This document shows positions 50,794-60,601 of a stretch of DNA of 64,000 nucleotides, piece by piece (the first letter of the stretch is position 1; every line of letters starts with the position of its first letter). Position numbers and translations under genes: made by a program. The notes beneath the pieces were generated by a model, which saw only the letters and a list, made by a program, of their open reading frames with translations, did not search any database and was not told the DNA's origin. Origin of the DNA: Brucella oryzae (GTDB lineage Bacteria > Pseudomonadota > Alphaproteobacteria > Rhizobiales > Rhizobiaceae); NCBI GenBank assembly GCA_012103035.1, contig JAAVLL010000003.1, positions 1 to 64,000 on the forward strand. The letters run 5' to 3'.

Positions 50794-52169
50794 CATTCGA
50801 TCTTGTCATCCGCGGTGGCACCGTAGCAACGGCTTCCGACGTCTTCACAGCGGATATCGGTATTCGGGCCGAGCATATTGTTGCCATTGCGGACCGGATC
50901 GTCGATGGTGAGCGCGTCATCGATGCCACCGGGAAGCTCGTCCTTCCCGGTGGCATCGACGCCCATTGCCATCTCGATCAGCCGCAGGCGCCCGGTCTTG
51001 CCTCCAAGGGCGCGCGAATGGCGGACGGTTTCCACTCAGGCAGCATCAGCGCGGCATTCGGCGGAACGACGACCATCGTACCTTTCTGTGTTCAGCACCG
51101 GGGCAGTCCCTGACGGCAGCCGTTGCGGATTATCATCGCCGTGCGGAAGGCCAGACCGTGGGGACTATGCCTTTCACCTCATCGTCAGTGACCCAACGGC
51201 CGCCGTGCTTGGGCAGGAGCTGCCGGCCCTGATCCGGCGCGGACATACCAGCCTCAAGGTCTATATGACCTATGAGGCGATGCAGCTCAGCGATCGCCAG
51301 ATCCTCGACGTGTTCGAAACGGCCCGGCAGGAAAAGGCCATCGTGCTGATCCATGCCGAAAACCACGAGATCATCGGCTGGCTGGCTGACCGCCTCGAGC
51401 GGGCGGGCCGTACAAATCCGGTCGCCCACGCGCATTCCCGCCCGCTTCCAGTCGAGCGCGAAGCCACGCACAGGGCCGTTACGCTCGCGGAAATCGCGGG
51501 CGTGCCGCTCGTCGTCGTCCATGTCAGCGGCGGAGATCCTCTCGATGAAATCAGGCGGGCGCGGGCGCGAGGACATGTCGTCATCGCGGAAACCTGCCCG
51601 CAATATCTCCTGCTGACGGAGCAGGACCTCGACATGCCCGACATGCTCGGCGCGAAGGCGATGTGCAGCCCCTCCCGCGACACGCGGGCACAGGCAGCGC
51701 TCTGGCAGGGGATCGAGGATGGCACCATCGATATCTTCAATTCCGATCACGCTCCTTACTGCTTTGATAGCGAAGGCAAGCTTAAGGCTGGCCCGGCCCC
51801 TCCTTCCGCGCCATCGCCAATGGCATACCCGGCCTGGAGACGCGCCTCCCCATCCTGTTCAGCGAGGGTGTGGCCAAGGGGCGCATCGACCTGCCACGCT
51901 TCGTCGCCCTGACCGCCACGAATAACGCGAAGCTCTACGGACTTCACCCGCGCAAGGGCACAATCGCGATCGGGGCGGATGCCGACCTCGCCCTCTGGGA
52001 TCCGGAAAAACGCGTCACCATCACCAACAGCATTCTCCATCACAATGTCGACTACACGCCCTTTGAAGGGCTTGAGGTACAAGGCTGGCCGGAGACGATG
52101 ATAAGCCGGGGCGAAATTATCATCGACAGGGGAGAACTGAAGGGCAGGCCCGGCAGGGGCGCTTCCTGA
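50790..52169 (+). pseudogene. dihydropyrimidinase / D-hydantoinase, frameshifted
   Basis: Amidohydrolase of about 460 residues: metal ligands in VLPGGIDAHCHLDQPQAPGL (HxH), the carboxylated-Lys site TSLKVYMTYEAMQL, His in AIVLIHAENHEII and PLVVVHVSGGDPLDEIRRAR, and the catalytic Asp in IFNSDHAPYCFDSEGKLKAG. The C-terminal NAKLYGLHPRKGTIAIGADA is also typical. It opens cyclic ureides or imides (dihydropyrimidines, hydantoins). Breaks near 51100, 51165 and 51795. Confidence 0.87.
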
Positions 52170-52212
52170 CGCAGGAAACATCCTCTGCCTGGAAAACAAG
52201 GGAGATCAAGTC

Positions 52213-52973
52213 ATGGACCTGAAGATCAAGGGCAAACGGGCGCTGGTGCTTGGAGGAATCGCGGCATGGGGCTGGCGATTGCCAGGGCGCTCGTCGACGA
52301 AGGCGTGGACGTTGCCATTGCGGCCCGCGACGAAAAGATACTGGCTGCGGCGGCAGCGGAGCTGGGCATTGCGCGCAGCTTCCAGGTCGATCTGGCCGAC
52401 ACCGCCTCCTTCGTCGCATTCGCCGAAACCGTCGGCGACATCGACATTCTCGTGAACAATACAGGCGGTCCGCCTTACGGCAGCGCCCTTGCGCGCAACC
52501 TCGCCGATTGGGAGGAAAGCTTCAGGGCCATGTCGCTTTCCGTCATCCGCCTTACCGACCTTTTCCTGCCTTCCATGCGCCGCAACGGCTGGGGCCGGAT
52601 CGTCACGGTCGTCAGTACCGGGGCGGTCCAGCCGATCCCGGTCCTCGGCATATCGAATACGCTGCGCGCCGGGCTGGTCGCATGGTCCAAATCCATCGCA
52701 TCCGAAGTGGCGGCGGACGGGGTAACGGTCAACGTGCTGATGCCGGGACGGGTCGCGACGGAACGAGTGCGAATGACCGACGAGGCGACGGCGGCCAGAG
52801 AGAAGATCGATGTGGAAACCGTCAGGCAGCGTTCCTTTTCCCAGATTCCGATGGGCCGATATGCCGAGCCGGAAGAAGTTGCCGCGGTCGCTGCCTTCCT
52901 GTGCGGCCAGCCCGCATCCTATGTCACCGGAAGCGTCTATCGGGTTGATGGGGGATACGTCCGTCATGTGTGA
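52213..52973 (+). pseudogene. SDR-family oxidoreductase lacking the usual YxxxK, one frameshift
   Basis: MDLKIKGKRALVLGG, then after a one-base correction near 52258 NRGMGLAIARALVDEGVDVA, DILVNNTGGPPYGSALARNL, IVTVVSTGAVQPIPVLGISN and VNVLMPGRVATERVRMTDEA. Where most SDRs have Tyr-x-x-x-Lys this one reads SNTLRAGLVAWSKSI, as in a known divergent SDR subfamily, so conventional dehydrogenase activity is not assured. C-terminus VTGSVYRVDGGYVRHV. Good RBS (GGGAGATC). Confidence 0.82.
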
Positions 52974-53797
52974 TCCCGACGGCGAAGGCACGGGACTGGC
53001 GGTAGGCTGGCTGCGCGCGCCGGATTTTCAGGAACCACCGTCGGGCACGCGCCGGGCTATGTTCAGGCCAATGTCTACATCCTGCCGGAAACCCATGCGG
53101 CGGATTTCGCGTCCTTTTGCGAACGTAACCCCGAAGCCTGCCCCTTTTGGCGCAAAGTGAGCCAGGGCGCTATCTCATGCCCGGGCTTGGGCGAGGAATA
53201 GACATACGGCGTGATCTGCCTGCCTACCATGTCCATGAGAACGGAAAATGGCGCGCGCTACCGGATATCGTCGAATTATGGCGGCCGGGTCTCGTCGTCT
53301 TCGCCATCGGGTGCTGGCTGGGCGCTGAAGGCGCTCTCGCAGGGGAAGGCATTCGCATGCGTCACCGCGAGCTTGGCCTCCAGGAGGCCTCTACAAAACG
53401 AAACTTCGCTCGAACCCATCCGGCCCCTTCCAGGGCCCGCTTGTCGTTTCAATGCGGCCTTTCAGAAGCAGCGACCTGACGAGGGTCATCGCGATCACAG
53501 GGGAATGCCGCTAAGCCACGGCGCGCCGCTGCATGTCGGCGATGAAGAAGAACTGGGCATCGAAGATCTCGCCCGGCCGGATTGGGGCGACCCGGTTCTG
53601 CCCGAGCCGAATGAAATCGCTGCGTTCTGGCCCTGCGGCCTCACGGCTCTCGCCGCGCTACAGAATTCGGGATTGCCGTTTTTATCAGCCATGCACCGGG
53701 CGCCATGCTCGTCACCGATCTGAAGGAGGTATTCCGCCCATGCCCGCCATCCGTCGCGCCGTCAAGCTCACACACGAGGGCGCATTGCTCGTTCTGA
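52967..53797 (+). pseudogene. DUF1445 / putative hydro-lyase (D-glutamate cyclase-like), frameshifted
   Basis: Joined frames give MCDPDGEGTGLAVGWLRAPD, GYVQANVYILPETHAADFAS, FCERNPEACPLLAQSEPGRY, DIRRDLPAYHVHENGKWRAL, VVFAIGCWLGAEGALAGEGI, then HGAPLHVGDEEELGIEDLAR and HAPGAMLVTDLKEV. This is the DUF1445 family annotated as 'putative hydro-lyase'; a eukaryotic member is D-glutamate cyclase, which acts on a 5-oxoproline ring. Association with a hydantoinase suggests handling of a related cyclic amide. Several frameshifts (near 53025, 53145, 53385, 53505 and 53680). Confidence 0.7.
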
Positions 53798-54172
53798 ATG
53801 CCGCGGTCGAGGCAGCCGGCACGATGGGAATCCCCAATGCATCGCCGTCGTCGACGAAGGCTGCAATCTCATGGCTTTCATCCGGATGGACGGTTCCCGC
53901 GTCCTCTCCATCGAAAGCGCCACCCGCAAGGCCATGACGGCCGCCACCACCGGCCTGCCCACGGGAAACATCTCCCCGACAAGGCCATCGCCCTTGCGGA
54001 GGCGACCAACGGACGCATGACCAATCTTCTCGGAGGGCTGCCGCTGCTTGTGAACGGCCAGATCGTGGGCGGAATCGGGGTTGGCTCGGGAACGGGAGAG
54101 CAGGATCTCGAGATCGCCAGGGCGGCGGTCGCCGCATTCGAAACCCACATCGGTGAAAGGGATATCCCATGA
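53740..54172 (+). pseudogene. GlcG/HbpS (DUF336) family heme-binding-like protein, frameshifted
   Basis: MPAIRRAVKLTHEGALLVLN, AAVEAAGTMGIP, then CIAVVDEGCNLMAFIRMDGS, TRKAMTAATTGLPTGNISP, GGLPLLVNGQIVGGIGVGSG and TGEQDLEIARAAVAAFETH are the blocks of the GlcG/DUF336 family. About 143 residues. Members accompany many catabolic operons and some bind heme or cobalamin; the exact role is unknown. A strong RBS (GAAGGAGG) lies inside the end of the preceding gene. Its stop overlaps the ABC ATPase start (ATGA). Confidence 0.78.
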
Positions 54173-54993
54173 CGGCAGCAGTGAACGCATCCTCATCGCC
54201 ACCTGTGCGGATCGCCCAGCTCGAAGACGTGCAGGTCCGTTTCGGCAGGGGAAAGGATACATTCCTGGCACTCGACCGGACAGATCTCACTGTCTATCCG
54301 GGCGATTTCGTCGCTATGGTCGGACCCTCAGGCTGCGGAAAGTCCACGATCCTGAAGCTGGTCGCCGGCCTGCTGCGCCCGACCGAAGGCAATATTTTCG
54401 TTGCCGGACGGGAAGTGGGAGCGGAGCAAATCGGTATCGGCATGGCCTTTCAAAATCCGACGATGCTGCCCTGGCTGACCATTCGCGAAAACGTCATGCT
54501 GCCGCTGAAGATCGTCAAGCCTTACGCCGACACGTTTCAGCGGGACAAGCACACCCTGTTTCGCGACCGGGCGGAAGCCTTGCTTTCCAGGGTCGGGCTC
54601 TCCGGCTTCGGGGACAGGCGGCCGTGGGAGCTGTCTGGCGGCATGCTGCAACGGGCCAATCTGTGCCGCGCCCTCGTTCATTCACCGAAGCTCCTGATGC
54701 TGGACGAGCCCTTCGGCGCGCTCGACCAGTTCACCCGGGAAGAGCTCTGGTCCATTCTTCAGGAGCTCTGGATGGATACGCAGCCCACCGTGTTCCTTGT
54801 GACCCATGACCTGCGTGAGGCGGCTTTCCTGGCAAGCCGCATTCTGGTGATGAGCGCCCGGCCCGGCCGCGTCACCGAAGACAGGGCTGTCGGCTTCGCC
54901 CGGCCGCGGACTCTCGAAACGACCTTCGAGCCTGAATTCGCTGAACTGACGAACGACCTTCGACGCATGATCGTCGAAGCCCGGCAGATTTAG
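54169..54993 (+). CDS. ABC transporter ATP-binding protein (SsuB/TauB type)
   Basis: 274 residues, uninterrupted. Walker A AMVGPSGCGKSTILKLVAGL, Q-loop MAFQNPTMLPWLTIRENVML, signature ELSGGMLQRANLCRALVHSP, Walker B KLLMLDEPFGALDQFTREEL and H-loop TVFLVTHDLREAAFLASRIL. It powers the nitrate/sulfonate/taurine-class importer formed with the NMT1-type binding protein and the next gene. One of the few unbroken genes. Confidence 0.93.
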   Translation: MTAAVNASSSPPVRIAQLEDVQVRFGRGKDTFLALDRTDLTVYPGDFVAMVGPSGCGKSTILKLVAGLLRPTEGNIFVAGREVGAEQIGIGMAFQNPTMLPWLTIRENVMLPLKIVKPYADTFQRDKHTLFRDRAEALLSRVGLSGFGDRRPWELSGGMLQRANLCRALVHSPKLLMLDEPFGALDQFTREELWSILQELWMDTQPTVFLVTHDLREAAFLASRILVMSARPGRVTEDRAVGFARPRTLETTFEPEFAELTNDLRRMIVEARQI

Positions 54994-55003
54994 GAGCGCG
55001 ACG

Positions 55004-55783
55004 ATGACCTTGTCCCAACGCACGATCGACCATTTCAAATCCATCGCGTTCATCCTGCTTCTCTTCCTTGTCTGGGAGGTGGCCTGTATCGCCTTTGCCG
55101 TCAGCCCGATTGTCCTGCCCCGCCCGAGCGCCATCGTTTCGACTCTGATCCTGCAGATGCCGGCACTTTGGCCGCACATTCTGCAGACGCTGGTCACCAC
55201 GATGATCGGCTTTATCGCCGGCATGATCATCGGCGTGGCGCTCGGCGCAATCGTCGGCATATCCCGGACCGCCTACAACGTCGCCTATCCCCTGCTTGTG
55301 GGTTTCTCATCGATCCCGAAGGTGGCGGTCGTGCCGATCTTCGTCCTGTGGTTCGGCTCCGGCACGGTTCCCGCCATCCTGACCGCTTTGACCACATGCA
55401 TCTTCCCGATCGTCGTCAACGTGGCAACCGGGCTGGCAACCACCGAACCCGAGATGGAGGACGTGCTGAAGGCGCTGGGCGCCAACCGGTCGCAGGTCTT
55501 CTGGAATGTCAGCCTGCCGCGGACGATGCCGTATTTCTTTGCGTCGTTGAAAGTTGCCGTAACCCTTGCTTTCGTCGGCACGGTTCTCTCGGAAACGGTT
55601 GCCGCCAATCGCGGTATCGGAACCGTCATGATGATGGCGACTGCAAGCTTCGACGTGCCGCTCGCCTTTGCCGGACTGTTCGCGCTCGCTCTTCTGGGCA
55701 TCCTTCTCTACGCAATATTCGCAGTCGTCGAGCAACGCATTTGCGGCTGGGCAAATCGAAAACAGGAATTCGCCCTGGGCTGA
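55004..55783 (+). CDS. ABC transporter permease (SsuC/TauC type)
   Basis: 259 residues, uninterrupted, with about six membrane helices. The EAA loop is PEMEDVLKALGANRSQVFWN. Other landmarks are LVWEVACIAFAVSPIVLPRP, GIVVGI-like GAIVGISRTAYNVAYPLLVG and AFVGTVLSETVAANRGIGTV. Pairs with the ATPase 10 bases upstream. Last clear gene of the hydantoinase operon. Confidence 0.92.
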   Translation: MTLSQRTIDHFKSIAFILLLFLVWEVACIAFAVSPIVLPRPSAIVSTLILQMPALWPHILQTLVTTMIGFIAGMIIGVALGAIVGISRTAYNVAYPLLVGFSSIPKVAVVPIFVLWFGSGTVPAILTALTTCIFPIVVNVATGLATTEPEMEDVLKALGANRSQVFWNVSLPRTMPYFFASLKVAVTLAFVGTVLSETVAANRGIGTVMMMATASFDVPLAFAGLFALALLGILLYAIFAVVEQRICGWANRKQEFALG

Positions 55784-55873
55784 TGCTCAGGCGGATATCG
55801 TCTCCGTCAACGTGGCGGCCATCGCCTCCGCGAAGGAGATGTGCGTCTTCAACTCGAACCGGATGAGGTTAAA

Positions 55874-56871
55874 ATGGCATTGAATCCCGCAGACGGCTAT
55901 CCGCATACATTGGAATATTACGCCGAGTTCGCCGGCAATCAGGAACGGCAGTCGTTTCAGTTCGTCAAGGATATCGACACGGCGATGCGCGCCAACTATG
56001 CCGCCAACATCGTGAACATCGGCCAGAACATCTATCCGATGCTCTATGTCGATCGACGTTCGACGGCGGACGCTACACGCTTCTGACGGACGCCAGGACC
56101 CGCTACGTTCATCAGAATGTGGGTCAGATCTATGACGTGACGAAGGCGATCTCGCACATCCCGCTCGGAATATTCTCGATTATATCGGGCTATGGCGAAT
56201 ATCCCTCATTTGGTCAGTGGCTCCAACCACTGAAGGCTTATCGCGACCAGATCATAAAGGTCAGAGATACGAAGAACGACATCTCGGGCATGACGCTTGA
56301 GGACAAGATCACGACCGACGCGATGCTCATCGAAAGCCTCAATTTTATCGACAATATCATTTCCCAAAGTTCATTCTCATATTCGGAGTTTGCCGCCTAT
56401 GCTCGCAGCATCGGTGACATGATCTACTATTGCCAGAACCGCGCGGCCAGGAATCAGGTCGAAGTCATGACGAATGTCCTGAACGGCTGGAAAGCCATGA
56501 TTGGCGAGGAGGCCTGGGACAAGATGTACGTCATCATCGGCGCCGTTTGGACCCTCACCCAGGAAAACGCACACGAACTGATCATCAAGGCACTCATGAA
56601 ACCCGAACTGCGCGAGACGCATGTCGTTGTCAGCGAAGCTGTCCCGGATCTTGAATCGGCGCAGACCTTAATGGGACGGATCGTCGGTGACCGCATCATG
56701 GCCGAACTCGTATTCGACGCCAAGGCCAACCCGGCCTTCGCCCAGGATATCTACTCGCTTTCGACGCGGCGGGACCTTTTGTCTCAAGCCGTCGAAGCAG
56801 TCGTGGGAGACTTTGCCCGAACGCCTCTCCCGCCAAGCGCCGGGGTCGCCTGTCCGCATCTTCGAGCCTAG
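55874..56871 (+). pseudogene. hypothetical protein, one frameshift
   Basis: About 330 residues, starting MALNPADGYPHTLEYYAEFA and, after a shift near 56055, continuing FDGGRYTLLTDARTRYVHQN, ISHIPLGIFSIISGYGEYPS, SFSYSEFAAYARSIGDMIYY and VSEAVPDLESAQTLMGRIVG. Soluble, helix-rich, no signal peptide. It follows the permease by 90 bases on the same strand, so it could belong to the operon, but the family is not one I recognise. The 130 bases after it contain no gene. Confidence 0.5.
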
Positions 56872-57006
56872 TGGGTAACGTGGAGGGCCGGATATGTTTT
56901 CCGGCCCCTCTTGTCCCTTACGCGTTTGCTACGGCCAAACCTTTGCGGGCCAGTTTATTGAACGACGCGTTCGTTGCGATTGGATACAGTTATCCAGATG
57001 GCCGGT

Positions 57007-58064
57007 TTACAGCATTGCCCAGGCCCGAAACCTTCCCCGGCCCGTCATTTCCCGCAGCGGCAATTGCGCCGCCAGGTGCCGCGCTCCTTGCGGGGTGACC
57101 CCGACTTCCCGGGCGATCAGGTTGGCGGATACGACAGGTTTTGCAACAACCAGATCGACCAGCCGCGACAGTTTAGAATTCGTGCTCTTCGCCGATGCTT
57201 GTCGCTCCAGCTGCCGCCGGGCAAGGAGTATCCGGTCATGGTCTTTCATCCCCAGTTCGGCCGCAGCGGTGAACGCTTCGAGCGTTGCCAAAATCCGCGT
57301 CATCTGACTTCCCGCATGACGCCGTTCTCGCCGCACGCTGCGCAGCCCGACATTGAGCGCTGGCAGGTGAGCCGGCGTCGTGCCGTCGCGGCGGAGAAGC
57401 GATGCGACCAGTTGACGGCCGAGTTCAGCGCGATGCTGAAGCACCTCGATCCGGTTCCATGCATCGAGCAGCAGAGCGGCGCACAACACCGGTGGAAGTC
57501 CCTCGGTCTCGATAGACAGCGAACGCCATTGATCGAGCCGCTCGTCTTCGTCCCAGTCGGCCTCATAGACAAGCGGGTCGCGTTGGGCGGTCGGCCGGGG
57601 CATCGTCGATCCGTCAAGAACAGCGGCGCTGCGCGCCAGCACCGCATCGATCTCGGCAAAGGTATCGTCGTTGGCTCGCTCCCCGGAGCAAGATCGTCGT
57701 CGTCTGCCGTTTCCGGCAAACCCGGCGCTGGCAGACCGGGCCTGTCGCCTACACCTCCCCTGCCCCGCAGACGCGCAACGCCCGCAGCGCTCAGCGCCCA
57801 TTCGCGGGGATGGGCAAAAATCTGCCGTCGGGCGCGCAGGATGGTATGGGCGATGGTCAGTTCGTGGGTGGGCGTGCGGATATCGAGGCGGGCGTCATGC
57901 AGGACGAGATCCTCGAGATGCACGAGTTCGCCGTCGATCCACAGCGAGGCGATGGCGTCGGCAAAATTCTGACGCTCGAAAAAGCCGTCGCGGATCGGTG
58001 AGCGGGCGATGCGCTCGTCGAGGCGCGCCAAAGCCTCGCCGGCCTGGGCAGCCGGTAAAATCAG
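57007..58064 (-). pseudogene. RHE_PE00001-family (DUF1612/HTH_13) protein, main part, split by an IS66-type element and frameshifted
   Basis: PAAQAGEALARLDERIARSP, IRDGFFERQNFADAIASLWI, DGELVHLEDLVLHDARLDIR, TPTHELTIAHTILRARRQIF, then in another frame LPPVLCAALLLDAWNRIEVL and a C-terminal helix-turn-helix SANLIAREVGVTPQGARHLA. This family is common next to rhizobial repABC loci; its function is not established, but the HTH suggests DNA binding. The first 15 residues (MFYDIGKIDLRALIL) lie beyond the IS at 60351-60395. An additional frameshift is near 57690. Confidence 0.75.
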
Positions 58065-58207
58065 GTAAGCGGGGCAAATTTGGTGGCCAAGACCCTGTTT
58101 CTGATTCCAAGTCAGAAATATTAAACACTGTGCATATCGTAAGTTCCGCATCGATATTTCATGGCTATGGGATTCCTGATTTTGGCAAATCATGATTCTC
58201 TTTTGCG

Positions 58208-59881
58208 ATGCCGAAGAGAATGCTTCCCTCGCCCAAGCATGCTGACACGCTTTCACTGAACGCGTTGCGCAGTCTGGTCACGGGTTTGGTTGAGAGAACC
58301 GAACGTGCAGAGGCTCGGCTTGAAAAACTGGAAGCTGAGAATACAGCACTCCGTAAGGAGAATGCCGAGCTCCGTCTGGAAAACACCCGGCTTAAAGTTG
58401 AGAACCAACTCCTTCGCGATGAAATTGCGCGGCTGAAAAACCTGCCGCCACGGCCGCCGTTCAAACCGTCGGGCATGGATAAGGCAACGGACGCGAAAGC
58501 TCAGGACAAGCAGGCGGGCAAGAAGAAGCCACGTGGACCGAAACTGGATGTCGAGCGCGTTGATCGGGATGTGGTTCTTCATGCCCGTGTTCCGGACGGT
58601 TCACGCTTCAAGGGCTACAAGAGCTATTACGTGCGCGATATAGTTTTGCGCGCTGAGGTTATTCACTACCGGCGCGAATGCTGGGTTGCTCCGAACGGTA
58701 AGACTATTCTTGCGCCGCTACCTGCCGGAATCGTCGGTGGTTATGGCCCAAACCTCAGGCGGCTCTGCCTGATGCTGCATGCGCAAGGTCAGGTCACAGC
58801 GCAACGGTTGTCGACCCTGCTTAATGACATCGGCATGGACATCTCCAAACGCCAGGTTGTGCGTTTGCTCACCAAGGGGCTGGATGGCTTTGTTGCTGAG
58901 GATGCTGCCGTTCTGCATGCTGGCCTGGTGTCGGAAGCCTATGTAACGGTCGATGACACCGGGGCCCGTCATACGCGCGATAACTTCTATACCACCCATA
59001 TTGGCGGCGAGCATTTTACCGTCTTTCGCACCACGAAAACAAAATCCCGCCTGAACTTCCTGTCGCTCTTGCGCGGCAATTATCAGGATTATGTGCTTAA
59101 CGATGCTGCTTCTGATTATCTGAAGACGCGACATGGCGTGGATCCGACAGTCATCGCCAGGCTGCAAACACGCACACCTCAACGCTTTTGCAACCAGGTC
59201 CCCTTTCTGGAACACCTGGCGCAAAAGGTGTCGACATCTTCGATAAGGACATGGTTCGGGCCGTCGCGGAAGCGGGCATCTGGGGTTCTGTTCGCCACCA
59301 CGGCCTGCTGGGCAATGCCGTCATTATCTCCGACGATGCCGGCCAGTTCCGGGTTGGCAATCATGCGCTGTGCTGGGTGCATGCGGGCGGCTGCTGCAAA
59401 GCTGATGCCGGCGACGCCACAGCACGTCCGGTGGGTGGAAAATATACGCGATCTCATTTGGAGCTTCTACAAGGCGCTCAAGGCATTCAGGCAGAAGAGC
59501 CCCTCACCGGGATCAGTCAGCGCTTTCCGGCAACGGTTTGACCGCATCTTCTCTATCCGGACGGGTTGTGTGGAGCTGGACAAGCTGTTGGCACGCCTGC
59601 TACGCCGCAAGGAAGAACTGCTCAAGGTTCTCGAACGCCCGGAAATTCCGTTGCACACCAACGCCTCCGAGAACGATCTGCGCAGCTGCGTCACCAAACG
59701 CAAAATCTCGGGTGGCACCATGAGCAACGATGGACGCATTGCCCGCGATACCATGCTGGGACTTATGAAGACCTGCAAAAGCTTCGGCTTTCCTTCTGGC
59801 ATTATCTCGGCGACCGGCGGTATATCCAATCAACAAACAGCCATTCCGGAGCTTGCAGGCCTCATTATCGCCAAGGCCTGA
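58208..59881 (+). pseudogene. IS66-family (TnpC-like) transposase with an internal frame-shifted block
   Basis: 557 codons without a stop. A coiled coil (ARLEKLEAENTALRKENAEL) and basic linker precede the zinc-finger-like and DDE regions: EAYVTVDDTGARHTRDNFYT (first Asp) and PLHTNASENDLRSCVTKRKI near the end. Between about 59220 and 59425 the family sequence is in another frame (GVDIFDKDMVRAVAEAGIWG, NAVIISDDAGQFRVGNHALC, with the second Asp). Compensating losses therefore hide a damaged stretch inside an open frame. Inactive if these changes are real. Confidence 0.83.
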
Positions 59882-59887
59882 TCCCAC

Positions 59888-60244
59888 TTACTTACGACTG
59901 TCTGGCTTTGAGAAAGGCACCACCCGACCTGCTCTTGCTGGTGCTTCATCCATAATATGACCGCCCGTCAAGCTCAGTAATGACGGTGAAACATTCCACT
60001 GTTTGTCGTCATCCGTGTGCACCGTCACCGTCTTGCGATTGCGACGAATAACAAAGCCTCGAACCATCGTACCATCTGGCCCTTCAAACATCACGCCACT
60101 GCCGATCTTGATCTCCTGCAGCACAGCGGCTGTCTTTTGTTGATGGAGAAACTGCAATCGCTCAACGATGTGCCGGTTCAATTCCATCAGCGTGGCTTCA
60201 TCCAGACTATCAATATCCAGCTCGGTAATCGGCGTCTTCTTCAT
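59888..60244 (-). CDS. passenger gene of the IS66-type element, unknown function
   Basis: 118 residues: MKKTPITELDIDSLDEATLM, ELNRHIVERLQFLHQQKTAA, IKIGSGVMFEGPDGTMVRGF, VIRRNRKTVTVHTDDDKQWN and VSPSLL. It has an N-terminal helical part and a KOW/SH3-like beta part (VMFEGPDGTMVRGFVIRRNR). It is convergent with the transposase, 6 bases away, inside the element's ends. Similar small genes accompany this IS66 branch; their role is not known. The start is set at the MKK codon; an upstream in-frame ATG at 60313 is less likely. Confidence 0.72.
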   Translation of the reverse strand: MKKTPITELDIDSLDEATLMELNRHIVERLQFLHQQKTAAVLQEIKIGSGVMFEGPDGTMVRGFVIRRNRKTVTVHTDDDKQWNVSPSLLSLTGGHIMDEAPARAGRVVPFSKPDSRK

Positions 60245-60350
60245 CGTGCAATCTATACGACCTTCTTGGGCAAAAGGAATTATGGTAGATCGCAACTCAC
60301 CGCGCAACTGCACAACAAAATGGCATTGCCCCCGGATCTGCCCCGCTTAC

Positions 60351-60395
60351 TAAAATCAGGGCTCGCAGATCAATCTTGCCGATATCGTAAAACAT
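60351..60395 (-). pseudogene. 5' end of the RHE_PE00001-family gene
   Basis: Encodes MFYDIGKIDLRALIL and then, across the excised element, PAAQAGEALARLDER. It confirms that the gene at 57007-58064 was split by the IS66-type insertion and shows where it began. Confidence 0.7.
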
Positions 60396-60440
60396 TGAAT
60401 TCAATGTGATTGATTCGCGTGACGAAAGCAATATAGCTTT

Positions 60441-60454
60441 TACTAGCGCTAGTA
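60441..60454. promoter_or_regulatory. 14-bp perfect palindrome, candidate parS partition site
   Basis: TACTAGCGCTAGTA is perfectly palindromic with a central GC. parS sites of repABC plasmids are palindromes of about 16 bp with a GC centre, and in some plasmids (such as p42d) they lie downstream of repC, as here (148 bases after its end). The arms do not match the common GTT...AAC consensus, so the call is tentative. A second small inverted repeat (CGATA AG TATCG) lies at about 60484-60495. Confidence 0.4.
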
Positions 60455-60601
60455 GCTATTTCTGTCAGGCGGCGCTATCACTAACGATAAGTATCGCTTA
60501 TTGTCCGCGCCCCGCTGGTTCAACATGTGACGCAAATCAACAGCGACGAGTTCCCACGCCAGACAAAGGACCGCAGCCGGTCGAATCTCGCTTGGACTGG
60601 A

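Larger units (their letters stand above)
58065..60350 (+). mobile_element. IS66-type element with passenger gene (about 2286 bp)
   Basis: Inverted ends GTAAGCGGGGCA (left) and its complement TGCCCCGCTTAC (right). The target sequence TAAAATCAG is repeated on both sides (IS66 elements usually make 8 bp). Removing one copy rebuilds the RHE_PE00001 gene in frame across the junction. Contents: a tnpC-like transposase and a small convergent passenger gene, without tnpA or tnpB, as in the ISBst12-like branch. Confidence 0.85.

Noticed and set aside
49724-50956. A 410-codon open frame on the minus strand
   Set aside because: Mirror of the NMT1-type binding protein and the hydantoinase start in GC-rich DNA; no protein-like blocks.
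60484-60495. CGATA-AG-TATCG inverted repeat as the partition site
   Set aside because: Shorter and less symmetric than the palindrome at 60441, and without a GC centre.
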